From assembly GCA_946406115.1 (NCBI GenBank), contig OX291543.1, positions 28,236,815 to 28,300,814 on the forward strand: a DNA stretch of 64,000 nucleotides, in the 5' to 3' direction. Positions 25,790-37,794 of this stretch are shown here, piece after piece. Within the stretch, counting starts at the first letter, position 1. The number at the start of each line of letters is the position of its first letter. The position numbers and the translations under genes were made by a program. The notes below the pieces were generated by a model. It did no database searches and was not told the DNA's origin. It was given only the letters and a program-made list of their open reading frames with translations. The DNA is from Apoda limacodes (taxonomy: Eukaryota; Arthropoda; Insecta; Lepidoptera; Limacodidae).

Positions 25790-26155
25790 AGAATTGCTCG
25801 TGTAAAGGTCTTAGATACTTTGTGTAACGTGGGATCGTCCTTAATACCTCCGTAGCTAAAGGCGAAAGTCTACAACCATTGTAATCTGAATCTCGAAAAC
25901 GGCTCCAATGATATTCATGAAATTTAGTATGCAGGGGGTTTCGAGTGCAATAAATCGATCTAGCCAGGTTTCCTTTTTAGAAAACGTCGTTTTATCCGTG
26001 TTTTTAGGCAATGATAAACTGAAATATATATGACTCTTCCTGAAATTTAATAGCGAGTAGTAATACTATTATTTTACCGACAAAGTAACAGTAAAGCTAC
26101 TTGACAATAGATGGCGTTCTTAAAAAAACGAGCAATGCTCGGTCCTCCAGGCTCT
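25715..26155 (+). repeat. (TA)n microsatellite with associated dispersed repeat
   Basis: Two TA runs split by TTCTTG, then TACAAGAATTGCTCG, then from 25885 a repeat (AATCTGAATCTCGAAAACGG, AAATTTAGTATGCAGGGGGT, ATAAATCGATCTAGC) that ends in ACGAGCAATGCTCGGTCCTC. The same module follows the TA run at 55070. A frame through the TA run is not coding. Confidence 0.7.
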
Positions 26156-28300
26156 GTGTTATTATAGCAGATTTCCTAAAAAATAATAAACGGGTACGGG
26201 TAAAACAAGAATCCTGTTGTTGTTTTTGCAAGTTTCAAACTTTAAACGATTATAGTGTAAGTTCTATAGTAAAAAAAACCGGTTAAGTGCGAGTCGGGCT
26301 GGTCAATCGCACTTGACTGGTTTTTCATTTATTTTCTAACGACTGAGGTACCGTGATTATCAATAAATTATGTAATCATATGCTGGTTTTAGTGGTTTAA
26401 TAAAACAAAACTTATAAAGTTTTAAACTTTATTAATAAGATCAAAGCGTGAATGGGCAGCATAATTGCTAACACTAAAATGTGTTCATTGCACACAGGTT
26501 CGCGTTTTACTCGAAGTAATTACGCAGGCTGTCGTGGGATAATCTTGTTCGCTCCATGAATGAATTTAATTGGTTAAACTGTACTTTTACTGTTATAAAA
26601 CATGTACATAATTACGACTTAGATACTTAGGAAAATATGGAAGAAATGATTTTGGAATTATAAATACGCAGATGTCCAGATATACAAAAATAGTAGATTA
26701 TACAACAAATGCAAAAAACGAGCCAAATGGGTTTATGACAAAGTTATGAACTCTACTTTTCACTTTGATTGCGAGAAAATGAAACAGTGATATTGTAAGT
26801 AGTTATGCATAAAAAGAATTTAATGCATATAATATATTATTTCGTAACGACCAGACCGGACCAGTTCACGTAATTTTTAAAAGTAATAACAGATAGCGCT
26901 ATTTTTTTTAGTATTAAACTCGAATGTATGAAGTCCTAGTATGAAGGCGAGGTCGAGTATGATCCCTACACCGACGAACGTGTATGAAATTATTAATGCG
27001 TGTGGCTAAAGCAAAAAAAAGTGTTTTGGAATCGTACCAAGTCGCAGTCTTTGGTCTTGTGTAAATTTGAAAAATGGGCGTGGTAGCTATATGAATGTAT
27101 AAAATTACTACCAAATCCTACAGGAAACCTTAACCGGTTATGCTACAATTAAATTCGTACCTAGATTGTAAGTCAAGATCATTGTATGATATACTAGAAA
27201 ACAAAAAAACAAATGCAAAAAATAAAAGCAGAACACTGTTAAGGGTAAGTGGCAGCAGATTTTGCACCCTTAATCTTTCAATTGTTTTCTTCAATTTGAC
27301 TGCATTTAAATTGATTATTTGATTTTAGTTTGCAAAATATTTCCTTGATTCCGCTAAACATAGTATAGGTAATCTGTAGATATAGAAACAATTTTTCAAC
27401 AGAAACATCAGAGCGACTTCAAATCCACTTAAAAGTAGAAAATAAGTCCATAAAGCAGACTTATCGACAGACAATTCAGCTACATGTTTTATGCACCTTG
27501 CCCACTGCCCCTATAGCACAGACATACTGACAGAACATAAGCTACAGTTTCTGTCGGTACAGTGACGAAAAACAGTGCATCAAACTTTTCTTTCCCTCTG
27601 ACCTTGGATGTTTGGTCGCTAGTGTCGTTGTAAGTTCACACTATTTCAATATGGCGACTGTAGTTTTGATTTTTGAATAGCGGGTCAGAAAAGTTTGTTG
27701 CACTTTAGGTATATGAAACCCCACACACTACGCAAAAAAGTCGCAGATCACCGCACTAGTGCTCAAAACGCGGTGGAGAAATGTTGTCTTTACGCGTTTT
27801 ACAGATAAAGGTCATTTTTTATTTTTACTGATAGTTACCAACTCGTAAGCTTTTAGTAAATTTCAAGGCCAAAAATTCCGATAAAATTCTTTTCAATTCA
27901 AATGCAAAGCGCTAATCAAATCTGACGCGCTACGATTTTGAATACGCGCCGTAACACACCGCATCGCATTGCACCCATCCTTAGAATGCTGAAATGTCAA
28001 TTTAACTTTTTTTTACGAACTAATTGTGAAAACTAGAGTGTGCGTCTTATAAGTTTGCACGTACTAAAATGCGAAGCGATAATTCTAACGTATATTGTTT
28101 TATTAATCTCATTCACAGTGGTGCCTCCGTCACGCAAAAACTCACGTGGCAGGTCTACTAAAGGTAAAGTCTGGTAGCAGGTCGGCTCAATAATGAAAGT
28201 CTAAAATGATAAACTGAAGACCTTATGTTATAATGTTAAACAATTCCAAATCGGTTTATAAATAATGAAGTTCAGAAGTAACAATCATTAAAAAAAGCAT

Positions 28301-28345
28301 ACAACCGAATAAAGAATCTCCTTCTTTTTTGAAGTCGGTTAAAAA
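28301..28345 (+). repeat. End fragment of the GAAGTCGGTT element
   Basis: Contains ACAACCGAATAAAGAATCTC then TTTTTTGAAGTCGGTT, matching the end of the element at 2211-2510. Sequence to about 28660 looks like another fused repeat. Confidence 0.45.
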
Positions 28346-29058
28346 GAAGAAACTGACTGACTGACTGATTCAATGACATATCAACGCAAAACCAAATCAC
28401 CGCCCTTAACGGGTAAAATGGGGTTCAAAATTTATACTGAAATCCGTCATTTTTAAAGCTAAATTCATAAAAAATTATATTTGGCCATGAGGTTAAAGTG
28501 ACATGTTTTACCGTTTTGGAAAACCATCCGCTATGGGGCAAAATAGGGGTTGAAAATTCTGATATTTTTGTATGTAAATCAATTTAGCATTTAACAATTA
28601 AAAGCTTTTTTTTCAAAGTCCACGTGGCCGAAGTCGCGAGAAAATGCTAGTCATTATATTAGAAGACAGTACCTTGATATATATTTACAAAGTAAGTACA
28701 TACATATTAAACGAAAATCGATGGGTATCTCTTTAAAATACCTAAACCAGTCAAGAGTGAAATATCAAAAGATTGCTGAAGTGTAAGTCCGATAAGTCGG
28801 CCCGAAATAATTAACGAAAGTTAATCTCGTTCGTAAAATCCGTGACGCCAGCCCGCCCACATGTTACGTAAAAAATAACGTACACTGAATACCCAATACA
28901 TTGTAAGTATACGTGTACACATGCACACATAAAACTATGTGCAGGTATGTGTGTGTGTGAGCTCTACGCGTGCTCGCCACTCGCTTCTCGGCTTCTTATT
29001 ATTATTTATTGTAGAATAATGTGAATGGTAATGCTTGGTTGTTCACGATCCCGCAGAA

Positions 29059-29160
29059 CACCTGCCGTCTTTTCCCACAGTCGAGCCGGGCGCGAGCTAA
29101 GGAAGTGGACCTGCGAGTGCGAGCGAGAGAGAGGACGCGCGTGCAACGCACGTGCGCGAC
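29059..29160. promoter_or_regulatory. Candidate Notch/proneural/HES enhancer core
   Basis: A GC-rich island in AT-rich DNA. It has, in order, CACCTGC at 29059-29065 (class A E-box GCAGGTG on the minus strand), TTTCCCACA at 29071-29079 (Su(H) site TGTGGGAAA on the minus strand), GCTCGCGCC on the minus strand at 29089-29097, and GCACGTGCGCGAC at 29148-29160 (HES-type site). The combination matches the logic of E(spl)-complex enhancers. Function is inferred. Confidence 0.5.
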
Positions 29161-29429
29161 CGGGCGAGCAATAACTTCGTAGAGGTGAGCGTAGAACAGG
29201 ATTGGGAAGGCGTAGCGCGTAGCATGTAGTGGCGTAGCACTAAATTGTTGAAAATTGTATATGTTTTGTTGAAATTTTATTACGTTACATGTCACGCAAA
29301 TTACCTATTGTATATTAGGTAGGATCGAGGTATGATTTGTTTTTTAATGCATTATTTTACCACCGTTTATAGGTACGCACAAAATCGCGTGTAAAAACTA
29401 GTAAATATTTTTGGCTGCTTCGTGGCTTT

Positions 29430-29770
29430 GTTGGCAGGTAATGACTGCCTGCTGATCTAAAGAGCCTGGGTTTGATCCCCGGAGAGGCCAAACATTAATG
29501 GGATAGACATTTGTGTTTGTCTTCAGTCTGTGTTTTCTTTGTATAGTTACGTATGACTAAAAGGACAACAGCCTTGCTAGAAAATATATTTATATGGATA
29601 ATTTTATTTTAAACTTTTAATAATAAAACATTTTGACACGTCCAACTGAATCGTTCCATCTTCGTTAATGTTGTGTAATTTAATATGTAAATTAAATATT
29701 TTTTAATAATCCCTCTCGGCAACACAGCTATTTTTGGAGCCTGTGGCAATGAAGGGTGTAATTTTGAGGT
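29430..29770 (+). repeat. tRNA-derived SINE, diverged
   Basis: GGTAATGACTGCCTGCTGAT, then B box GGTTTGATCCCC, then GACATTTGTGTTTGTCTTCA parallel the SINE at 32333. Its 3' body is extended and diverged. Confidence 0.55.
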
Positions 29771-32700
29771 AAACTTCTTAATATTCTTTTAAGTAGATAC
29801 TGCGAGATAACTTAATTTGATAGGAAATACTGAGACTGGCATTAAGTTATAATTTATATTCGCTGTTCTTTTGTGACGGCAGTCGTTAAGCGGAGTCCAA
29901 GGTCTTATGGGGGGGTTTGAAAATACTAATAGTAACTAGCTGGACAACGGGTGCCAATCCTAATATTCCTAATTAATAAAGAAGGCTTAGGCAACTGTCA
30001 CCGCACTTTGGCCAAGTGCGAATTGCACGCAGATGTTAGTTCCTGGACCACTGGGAATAGGAAAACTAGAAAACCTTAAAGTGTGTGTTAATTATGTAAT
30101 ATAGTTTAAAATCCTGTATGAGCCTAATCTGCTTTGATAAGTTTAATATACGTCACCGCAAAGAGGTAGACAATTTTCCTCTTGTGTTTTGATTTTAACA
30201 ATAGCGTAAAAGAAATCGCTATCGGTAAAATTATTATTATGTCGCTACACTCTTGGCCAAAAGTAATTGTCTACAATTTTTTTAGAAAACAAATCAGTTT
30301 TTCAGGCACATTTTAAATGAAATTTTGATATTATAAACTAATACGAATCAGATATTCGGATAACATAGAAAGTTATAATTAATACGTAACCTACGTTTAA
30401 AATGTTAAATGTTGATTTTTTTAAAAAAAGATATTACTAATTTATATTAATTAATATTTATAAACATTATTTAATCTAAAAAGTGATATGATGAAATCGG
30501 TAAAAATTCCAGTGTCAGATTTCTTTATAAAATTATTTTAATAATTTATGTTTTATTTGTATGAATATTATTATTATTACTATTAATATACTGCAAACAA
30601 GATATAAATATCCAATTTCATCTTTTTATCTTACATTGATATGTATCTTATGTGTGAAGAATGAACAAGAAAGGGAAATTTATTTTATCTATTCTACCAT
30701 ACCCGAAATGTTTAGAATGCTCTGAGTTTGAAACTATCAAAATAATTTTTTGAGGTTCGGTTTCAATTTAGCAATGTGATACATCCAGGAACAGATTTTT
30801 GTAAATAAAACCCTAATCTTTGAAACATAGTAAAAAGTGTTTATCCAGTACATTAACTACCTGAGTACCAATATTTTATTAATTTCATCTAAATCTGTTA
30901 AAACGTTTATTTGTGACCTACAAGTAATAAAATTCTAAACTTTTAAGATAAGTGCGTTTCAGAAACGAAAAAAATATCTACGTAGTCTGTGTTGACATTT
31001 TATTTCACGCCAGTGTACGGTCCGAAATAGCTTTGTCAATAGGCACCCCGGATGTTCGCAATTTGGTTTCGTTCTACCCAATGAATACTTCTATAGTCGA
31101 ATTAACAATAAAAATTGCTCATCCCGTATCTTGGACAATTTGCTTTCATTCTATAACAAGCCATCAGTTATATTTTAAACTTTGTGCCTCAGATATTAAA
31201 GATTAAGCTGTGGTGATTTCTGTTAATGATATTTTTGTTTTTTGCAAGGGGTTTGTCCACCACGTAGGTCAGTCTATTAAATGTACAGAACCGGATGAGA
31301 CTATTATGTTACATTCATTTTAAAAATCGCTCATGTAACATCACCCCCTATGTTGCTGATTTTGTGATTTTGCATTGAGTTGACTATGTCTCTGTAGGGC
31401 ATTTTTAGCCAATTTTTTTAACTTTTATACTACATACATACATAATTACATCTACTTATTTCGGTAACCACAATAAATCGAAATTATGAAAAGAAAATTA
31501 AAAGAAATGAAATAAAAGAAAATAACTAAGTATTTTATTATTTGGCTGGAGGTTGTACCAAAATTTATTACATAACTAACTTATATGATTTGATTTTATT
31601 ATTTTACTGTTGCGTGGGAGTTATGCCTCAGACCCAGGGGTAAAATAGTAAGATATCCAAGTATTATTACTTCTCATCTCCAAAATCATATGTATCATTT
31701 AATCCTACCTCATTTTAATTATAACCTCTAAAAAATGTGTAGTGCAGAAGCCAAAAAAAATTTAAAACGTATTTTATTTACAATTATTTTTGTATGAAAT
31801 AAAATCAAGAAAAATGTGGTCAGTTAAACTTCCAGTGCCGGCTTTCCACCTCATCTACTCCGGGACCTCAATGGCTGAGTTTTTGCGTCACTTTACCCAA
31901 GTTGGCACCAGTGTGGCAGCCAAATGTGTCCAATTTGCCTGAAACTTGAACCTTGATAGTCGATACTTTAATGCAGTGATTCACACATGTGACATCTTTG
32001 TACCAAAGGTCGACTTTGGAGGTATTTTTTTTAATTGACCGGCTGCTTCTTTATGTATTATAAATTATTATTTATATTTTTTATTTTATTATAACCCTTT
32101 TTTAACTGATGTAGTAAAATTTTGCTAATGCCTAACAACAATGTGGCACGGAAGCCGTGTAAATTTTTTTTTCTTCTTAAGTAGTTTATAAAGAAATGTT
32201 ATGGCTGTTATACGAATATTCACGTTATCTCTACAAGTCTACAAACATTAGGTATTGACTGTGAACCTAGATGACCTAGATGGCAATGATGATTCAAGTC
32301 TCAACTCTCACTATTAAAACTGACATACTTGACAGCTGTCGTAGCTCAGTGGGTAATGACCTGCCTGCTGAACCGAAGGGCGTGGGTTCGATTCCCACAC
32401 AAACAAATATTTGTGATTAACATTTGTGTTTGTCTTTATGTAGGTATGTTTTAGAAAAAAGTATCTATTATTTCTATCCGTTATCTGGTATACATATGTA
32501 AATACATCCATAATACAAGCCCTGTTTAGTTTGGGACCATGTGGCGATGTATGACAAAATATTATAAATATAATAAAAAATAGTTCGGGAGCAAGTACCA
32601 CACGAGCACTTCTCTCTGGAATATTTTTTTTATATTTGAGAATTTATACATGAAGATTATTATTGCGTTTTTGAAAAAAAAACAGTTTTTAGCGACAAAA

Positions 32701-33700
32701 AACAAACCGCCTGGACCGATTTTGTTTAAAGTCTTTGCAGGTCTAAGTCACGACGTGGAGTATCGATTGATATGGTTACGTAAGCAATTTGGTCCATTAG
32801 CTCTTGAGATATCGAGGGCCAAAAAAAAACTTACATACATACAGAGACACACACAGAAAATTACTCTTAAAAATGATGGCAAACGATTCTCCAGAACTCA
32901 AAACGTAAAGAAAACGCAAGGTTAGCGATTCGGACCTATATTATAATAACTTCCTGAAGAGAAGGTAATATTATTATGGTCAAAAGTTTATTAAAAGTAG
33001 GTAACCTATTGCTGATAAGTTACCTGATAAGACCGAAATATTAACTTTCACTTAAAACGATGGAAATTTTAATGTGACTTTTTGTAGGATCCTTTTTGTT
33101 AAATTAGGACTTATTTATTCAATGAAATAAACTTAAACTAAAAGTATTTTTATTCAACTAGACTTTAAAACAGCACTTTTGAATAGTCAATTAAACTATT
33201 TCAATTTTATATAATTTATCGGTATTCGGAATTATTTTACTCCAGAGAAGAGCCAGGAAGAAACTCACTTTTTTTCAGTAATCAGTTTCAGTATTTTCGT
33301 CCCTAATGATGCTTCGATGCTTGATTCCTCTGGTCAAAGGCTGATAAATAAGAATCCAAAACCCACAGCCAAATTGGGAATCGGGTTACTTGTGTAATAA
33401 ATAAATTAATCAACTTTCCTACTAATCTTAATAAAATACTTATGTATAATATGAAGTTATGTATTAGATATAATAGTTGAAATTTTTTGTGCAACTCAAG
33501 TCCTGAAATGCAGCTAATCTTTTTATGTGAATATTAAAAACTAAACTAAAAACTAAATCAAAATCTCATAATTTCGGTCTTTCTCCAATAAATAAGACTG
33601 GCCGCTTCTTCCTTTCACGGCATCATAAGATTCGAATTTCAAACGCTCACAGATTATTGTTGGTTCTGGTTTATTTTATTGACGTTCAGCTTTTTGCTTT
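29771..33700. other. AT-rich gene-free stretch
   Basis: Contains the SINE at 32333 and short repeat-like pieces near 31240-31420 and 32650-32930. I see no gene, Su(H) cluster or HES site here. Confidence 0.5.
32333..32590 (+). repeat. tRNA-derived SINE
   Basis: A box TAGCTCAGTGG at 32342-32352 and B box GGTTCGATTCC at 32385-32395, followed by a non-tRNA body (AACATTTGTGTTTGTCTTTA, GTTTGGGACCATGTGGCGAT) and a TAATAAAAAATA tail. Not a functional tRNA: no acceptor stem. Confidence 0.75.
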
Positions 33701-33792
33701 CATTTTGTATTCGTTTTCTTTCTTTTTTCTTCGGAGGCGAAGGTGTGTTTGGTGTCTCGCTTCGTCTTGAGACGTTTGTGGTAGCGTGTCGA

Positions 33793-33827
33793 GCACGTGC
33801 GACACGTTATGGCGGAGCGTTCCCACG
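33793..33827. promoter_or_regulatory. HES-type site plus Su(H) site in a GC-rich island
   Basis: GCACGTGCGACAC at 33793-33805 contains the palindrome GCACGTGC, close to the preferred E(spl)/HES binding site. GTTCCCACG at 33819-33827 is a Su(H) site (CGTGGGAAC on the minus strand). The island extends over about 33725-33960 and is much more GC-rich than its surroundings. Overlapping short reading frames there show no family motif. Confidence 0.5.
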
Positions 33828-35671
33828 GTCGCGAGCCGCGTCCCTCCCGCGGCCCCTTCACCCGGCCGCGCGTGATCCGACTGCGGACCTCGTGCCAGAG
33901 AAACAAAGTGCCCGCACAGCACGCTTCATTGCAAAATACCATTCGTGGCATCGAAAGTGGCGGAAATGTTCCTCGAATGCAGACTGGCCATTTGAGTAAT
34001 GGTTATGGACTCAATTCTTGATGGGTAGGATGAGCTAGATCTTTTTTTAAAAAAACCTTAAGAATAAGTGTAATAATAATGGATACTTTAAAGGTGACTT
34101 ACTGTTAAATTTGCACTGTGTCTTCATAACTTTTGTTAAAAAATTGAAGTAAATCAATTTTGCTTAAACATTTATAAGCACTGAATTATTTATATGTACT
34201 ATACACGTCTAACAACGAAATGAAATGCTTTTAGTAGGTACCTAATAAGCTTACTTGTTTAAAATGGTTAACAATATTATAGACTGTGAAAAAATTCACC
34301 CAGTTCTTTAAAATTATATACATAGATGTAATACCTATATGTTTAGTGAAATCTAATACCTAGGTTTGTTTAGAAACTTTGTTATGTAAAAGTATTTCAA
34401 GAGAAATATATTAAATCCTTAGATCTACGATTGCGAATTCAACAGTGGTGCTAATAATAACTTTCTATGTAGTGCTAAAAACAAATTATTTATTTACTAC
34501 TAACTACAGAAATATGAAACAAGTTATAAGATATGTTTACAGAGTTTTTTCTTTAGTTTTTAGAATTGTTATATATAATTTATAATTGCAATTCTGCTAA
34601 AATCGCGCCACTTTAAGCAAAAGTGCATAAAACTCACAGATATATTCAATAAACCATAAAAAAAGTTCTTAAATAGTTTATAACTAGGTATAGTTTCATA
34701 TTTCTGTAAAAAAAAATTCATTTTTGACACTAGTGGACCGCTAATGATTGTCAAATGGTTTGTTTACTAGGCTGTTATTCTGCGTAAATTTTAACTAAAA
34801 CACGTATAATGGAGTTTAGATTTTATAAAGTAATAATGTGGCATCACGCTCGCTGCTCTGAAAAGGATATGACTAATTTATGTCATACCGTTAGCAATAC
34901 TCCACTCAAGGACACGTACGCTACATCGGCCATTAGTTTACTTTACAGCTTCTATTTCAGTGACTATTTTTCCTGGAGTGGCTGGTGGCAGAAGGAAGAG
35001 GACTGGATAAATGGCAATTAGAATTAGTAATTCTAATTATCCATGCACTGTCATGTTACAACCACCTTCCTTTTGCCCAACGTTGCTTGGTTATCTCAAT
35101 AAGAAAAAGGTTTTGACAAATTAAAAACAGGAAAATAAAAGAAAGAAACCTCAAACAATACCCTTCACAAATCGCATGTGCGAGAAGGAATATTCAAAAG
35201 AATCGAATAGTTAACGGAGCACGATCGATTATCATTTTCATACAATCGTCTATCGAAAGGTCACGCGTAATGCCATTCAGCGAATACTAAACCGTATTGA
35301 AGAAAACATTCAATAGTTGCTATTGAAACAATGTATATGTTTCCATTGTGCTAATGAAAAGTGAACCTAAGGTAGTTATTATTATAGGTAGTAAGGTAGT
35401 AAATTTAAGATTGCAGTTTTAATAAAAGTAACAACTAAAATTTATTAGTGAAACATCGAATGTTAATCAGCTTTTATAGAATTGTATCATTAATTTTATA
35501 GGTAATAAGGTTTAAATTTATTCGACAGGTAAAAGAAAGATTGTGTATCGTAAGTCAGGAAGCGCATTGTTAGGTCACGTTCTCACAACTCCCTTTTTCT
35601 TCGAGGGGGAATAAATAATTGCACTTTTTTCTGTCGCATATGGCCAAGGAAACGGGGGATTGTGCAAGATC

Positions 35672-35702
35672 GTTCCCACGGTTCGCCCCTCGTGTATAAA
35701 AG
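35672..35702 (+). promoter_or_regulatory. Su(H) site next to a TATA box: possible orphan Notch-responsive promoter
   Basis: GTTCCCACG at 35672-35680 is a consensus Su(H) site. TATAAAAG at 35695-35702 on the plus strand lies 14 bp further on. A start site would be near 35725-35732. The ATGs that follow open only very short frames, so a product, if any, would be non-coding or spliced. Confidence 0.4.
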
Positions 35703-36340
35703 CGATCGAGGTCAAGAAAAAATACGTGCCATCATAATGTGGGGGTTTCTTTTGTAACGGCAGATGTACGGACCCAGGGTTAAGTGTGGAATCGGTACGA
35801 ATGTGAACTATTGACGTCACATGCTTTTGTTAAAGAGTTTTTTTCTTGCTTTTTAATTTCACTTTAATTTTAGTTCCGCATTTCTAGTCGCTAGTAGATT
35901 TATACTTTCTGAGTAAAACTATTTAAAGGAAAATTGCAAAATTAGTATGACTAGGGTTCTAAAACTGCGTTTTTAGGTACCTATGGCCAAAACATTTATC
36001 CTAATTAAAAAACAAAGTAGATATTTCATTGTAATTACAGAAAAATACTGACTGTTAAGAATTATAAATCTCAATATCACATTGACAGCGTAATTTTGCA
36101 GAAAAATGCCACAAGACTTAGTTACCATTTACAGATCATTACGTATGCTATAAAATACATATTTCAATACAAAATATACGTTGTCACTAGCCAAGGTAAG
36201 GGAATTGATGACATTTAATATTTTATTAACAACTCATTAAATACTGGCATATAGATTTATCAACAGTACCAGTGTGCAGCCATTAGAAGAAAAAAAGTAT
36301 TGCACCTTTTCTAAGGCGTTCTATATTTGAAACGGGTCGC

Positions 36341-36362
36341 GTTCCCACGATCGCTCGCGCCA
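36341..36362. promoter_or_regulatory. Su(H) site with extended flank and GCTCGCGCC motif
   Basis: GTTCCCACG at 36341-36349 lies in GCGTTCCCACGATC, the reverse complement of GATCGTGGGAACGC, which is also found in the bHLH promoter at 5666-5679. GCTCGCGCCA follows at 36353-36362. Both are in a GC-rich patch within AT-rich DNA. Confidence 0.5.
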
Positions 36363-36779
36363 GTTGTTCGTCCATCCCTCCTTATTCTTTTTTTGTAACC
36401 ATTATTAATGTTTCGAGACGGTATAATGTGTGCGCTGGCAAATAAACCTTTTTATTTTTGATATAAATAGGTATACTTGTTATTACATACAAGACTAATG
36501 TCTTTAGTTTCTCTGAGTTTAATTCTATATTTATTAGTATTAAGTTTTAAAAATGACCGCTTTACTAAGTACTTAGGGAAATTTTGCTTTGGAGACGTTA
36601 GCATAAAGCGCAAAAATTTTTAAAAAAAGAAGATGTTATAGTGACGATATAGGAGATATATTTTTATTAAATTTATAATATGTTACTAAAATTAATTATG
36701 ATGATAAACTTACATTGTTCTGGGTCCAAACCTGGAAAATCTAAATTATGGTAATCAAAAACACATCCATTAATAAAGA

Positions 36780-36865
36780 AAAACATCCATTTCCTAACCA
36801 GGATTTGAACCCAGGAACCTCGCGATTCTAGGCCAACGTTATACTTAACCACAACTTTTTACCAT
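36780..36865 (-). repeat. tRNA-like SINE head, minus strand
   Basis: AACCAGGATTTGAACCCAGG is the complement of a B-box region (CTGGGTTCAAATCC). TTATACTTAACCACAACTTT corresponds to the A-box side. Confidence 0.45.
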
Positions 36866-37712
36866 CAATATGTATTGCTTAATTACTTACGGGGAAAGAG
36901 AAAGACTGTAAAGAATAAGACAAAATTAAGGTATTACAAACAGTTTTTTTTAAGCGTAAAGTTAGAGCATAAAATAACTCTAAACTAAAACAATACTGTA
37001 GGTATTAAAAATGTGATTTATTATTATTCTCATTTTTTAATCATATATGGCTTTATTTATTTTGTTATCAATTTTGAATGTATTTATTTGTTTTGTTTAC
37101 TTTTATATGAATTGTAATTAAACGACTTTATGACGCACCGCTAACAACTTTTCTATTTAGCAAAATAGTTAGCTAGAAAAGAATACTGTAGAGGTAGGAA
37201 CAATGTTCATACATGAACCATGTATTAAAAAGCCATAGACGTAGAAACTATTAGCCAGCGTCATACGACATATATTATACTCTATTAATTATATTCCTGT
37301 ATGGCGCCAGAGGTGTAGAGCTATGACACGCTGGATACGGATATGGACTTATACTTATGGTATATTGGGGTGCATTGATCCCCGTAATCCCTCTGTATCT
37401 ACGTAACTGTACTACAACTGCCTTTTTATTAGAACTTTTAGTATAAAGTAATCCCGGGGCAATATACTCTTTCTTGGGTGTTTATGAAGGCAATATCATA
37501 AAATACATTACGTAGACTAAAATCCTTAAAGGCATCGTAAGAATTCTAATAGAAATCGTAACTAGACTCACTTCACTAGTCTGTCTGTCAGAGTATAGTC
37601 TGTGCAAACACATAGTACACGTACTTACCGTTAGTAGCAGTATGTAGTAGTAGTTAAAGTGCACGCGTCACGGACTTACGGCCCCTTCTAGGACGTTACG
37701 CACACGCGCGTC

Positions 37713-37794
37713 GCTCGCGCCGCCATCTGTCGTCGGATCGTGGGAACGCGCGTCGAGAACGCAATGTGCGCGCTGCTGCTGTTTGGTGACGTCA
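37713..37794. promoter_or_regulatory. Compound island: GCTCGCGCC, Su(H) site and CRE
   Basis: GCTCGCGCCG at 37713-37722, an E-box CATCTG just after it, GATCGTGGGAACGC at 37736-37749 containing the Su(H) site CGTGGGAAC (37739-37747), and the palindromic bZIP site TGACGTCA at 37787-37794. The island runs about 37660-37800 and contains no supported reading frame. Confidence 0.5.

Larger units (their letters stand above)
17508..29000. other. Gene desert with dispersed repeats
   Basis: Holds the MITE at 19358, the tandem array at 21480, repeat tails at 23096 and 24050 and the TA-associated repeat at 25715. 22758-22960 encodes a basic stretch (ERCRAYRTKKKKERR then STSTRP) that resembles the N-terminus of proteins carried by some lepidopteran transposons, but the signal is too short to call. 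The rest shows no gene. Confidence 0.5.

Noticed and set aside
25592..25855. 87-codon frame through the TA microsatellite
   Set aside because: Its YIYIYI stretch is simply translated (TA)n.
32342..32400. tRNA gene from A and B boxes
   Set aside because: No acceptor stem and a SINE body follows; treated as a tRNA-derived SINE.
33679..34021. Overlapping frames on both strands at the 33.8-kb island
   Set aside because: Five overlapping frames with no family motif, Arg/Pro-rich from GC content. A regulatory island is the simpler reading.
35575..35820. 81-codon minus-strand frame over the Su(H)-TATA unit
   Set aside because: No recognisable motif and no promoter in its own orientation.
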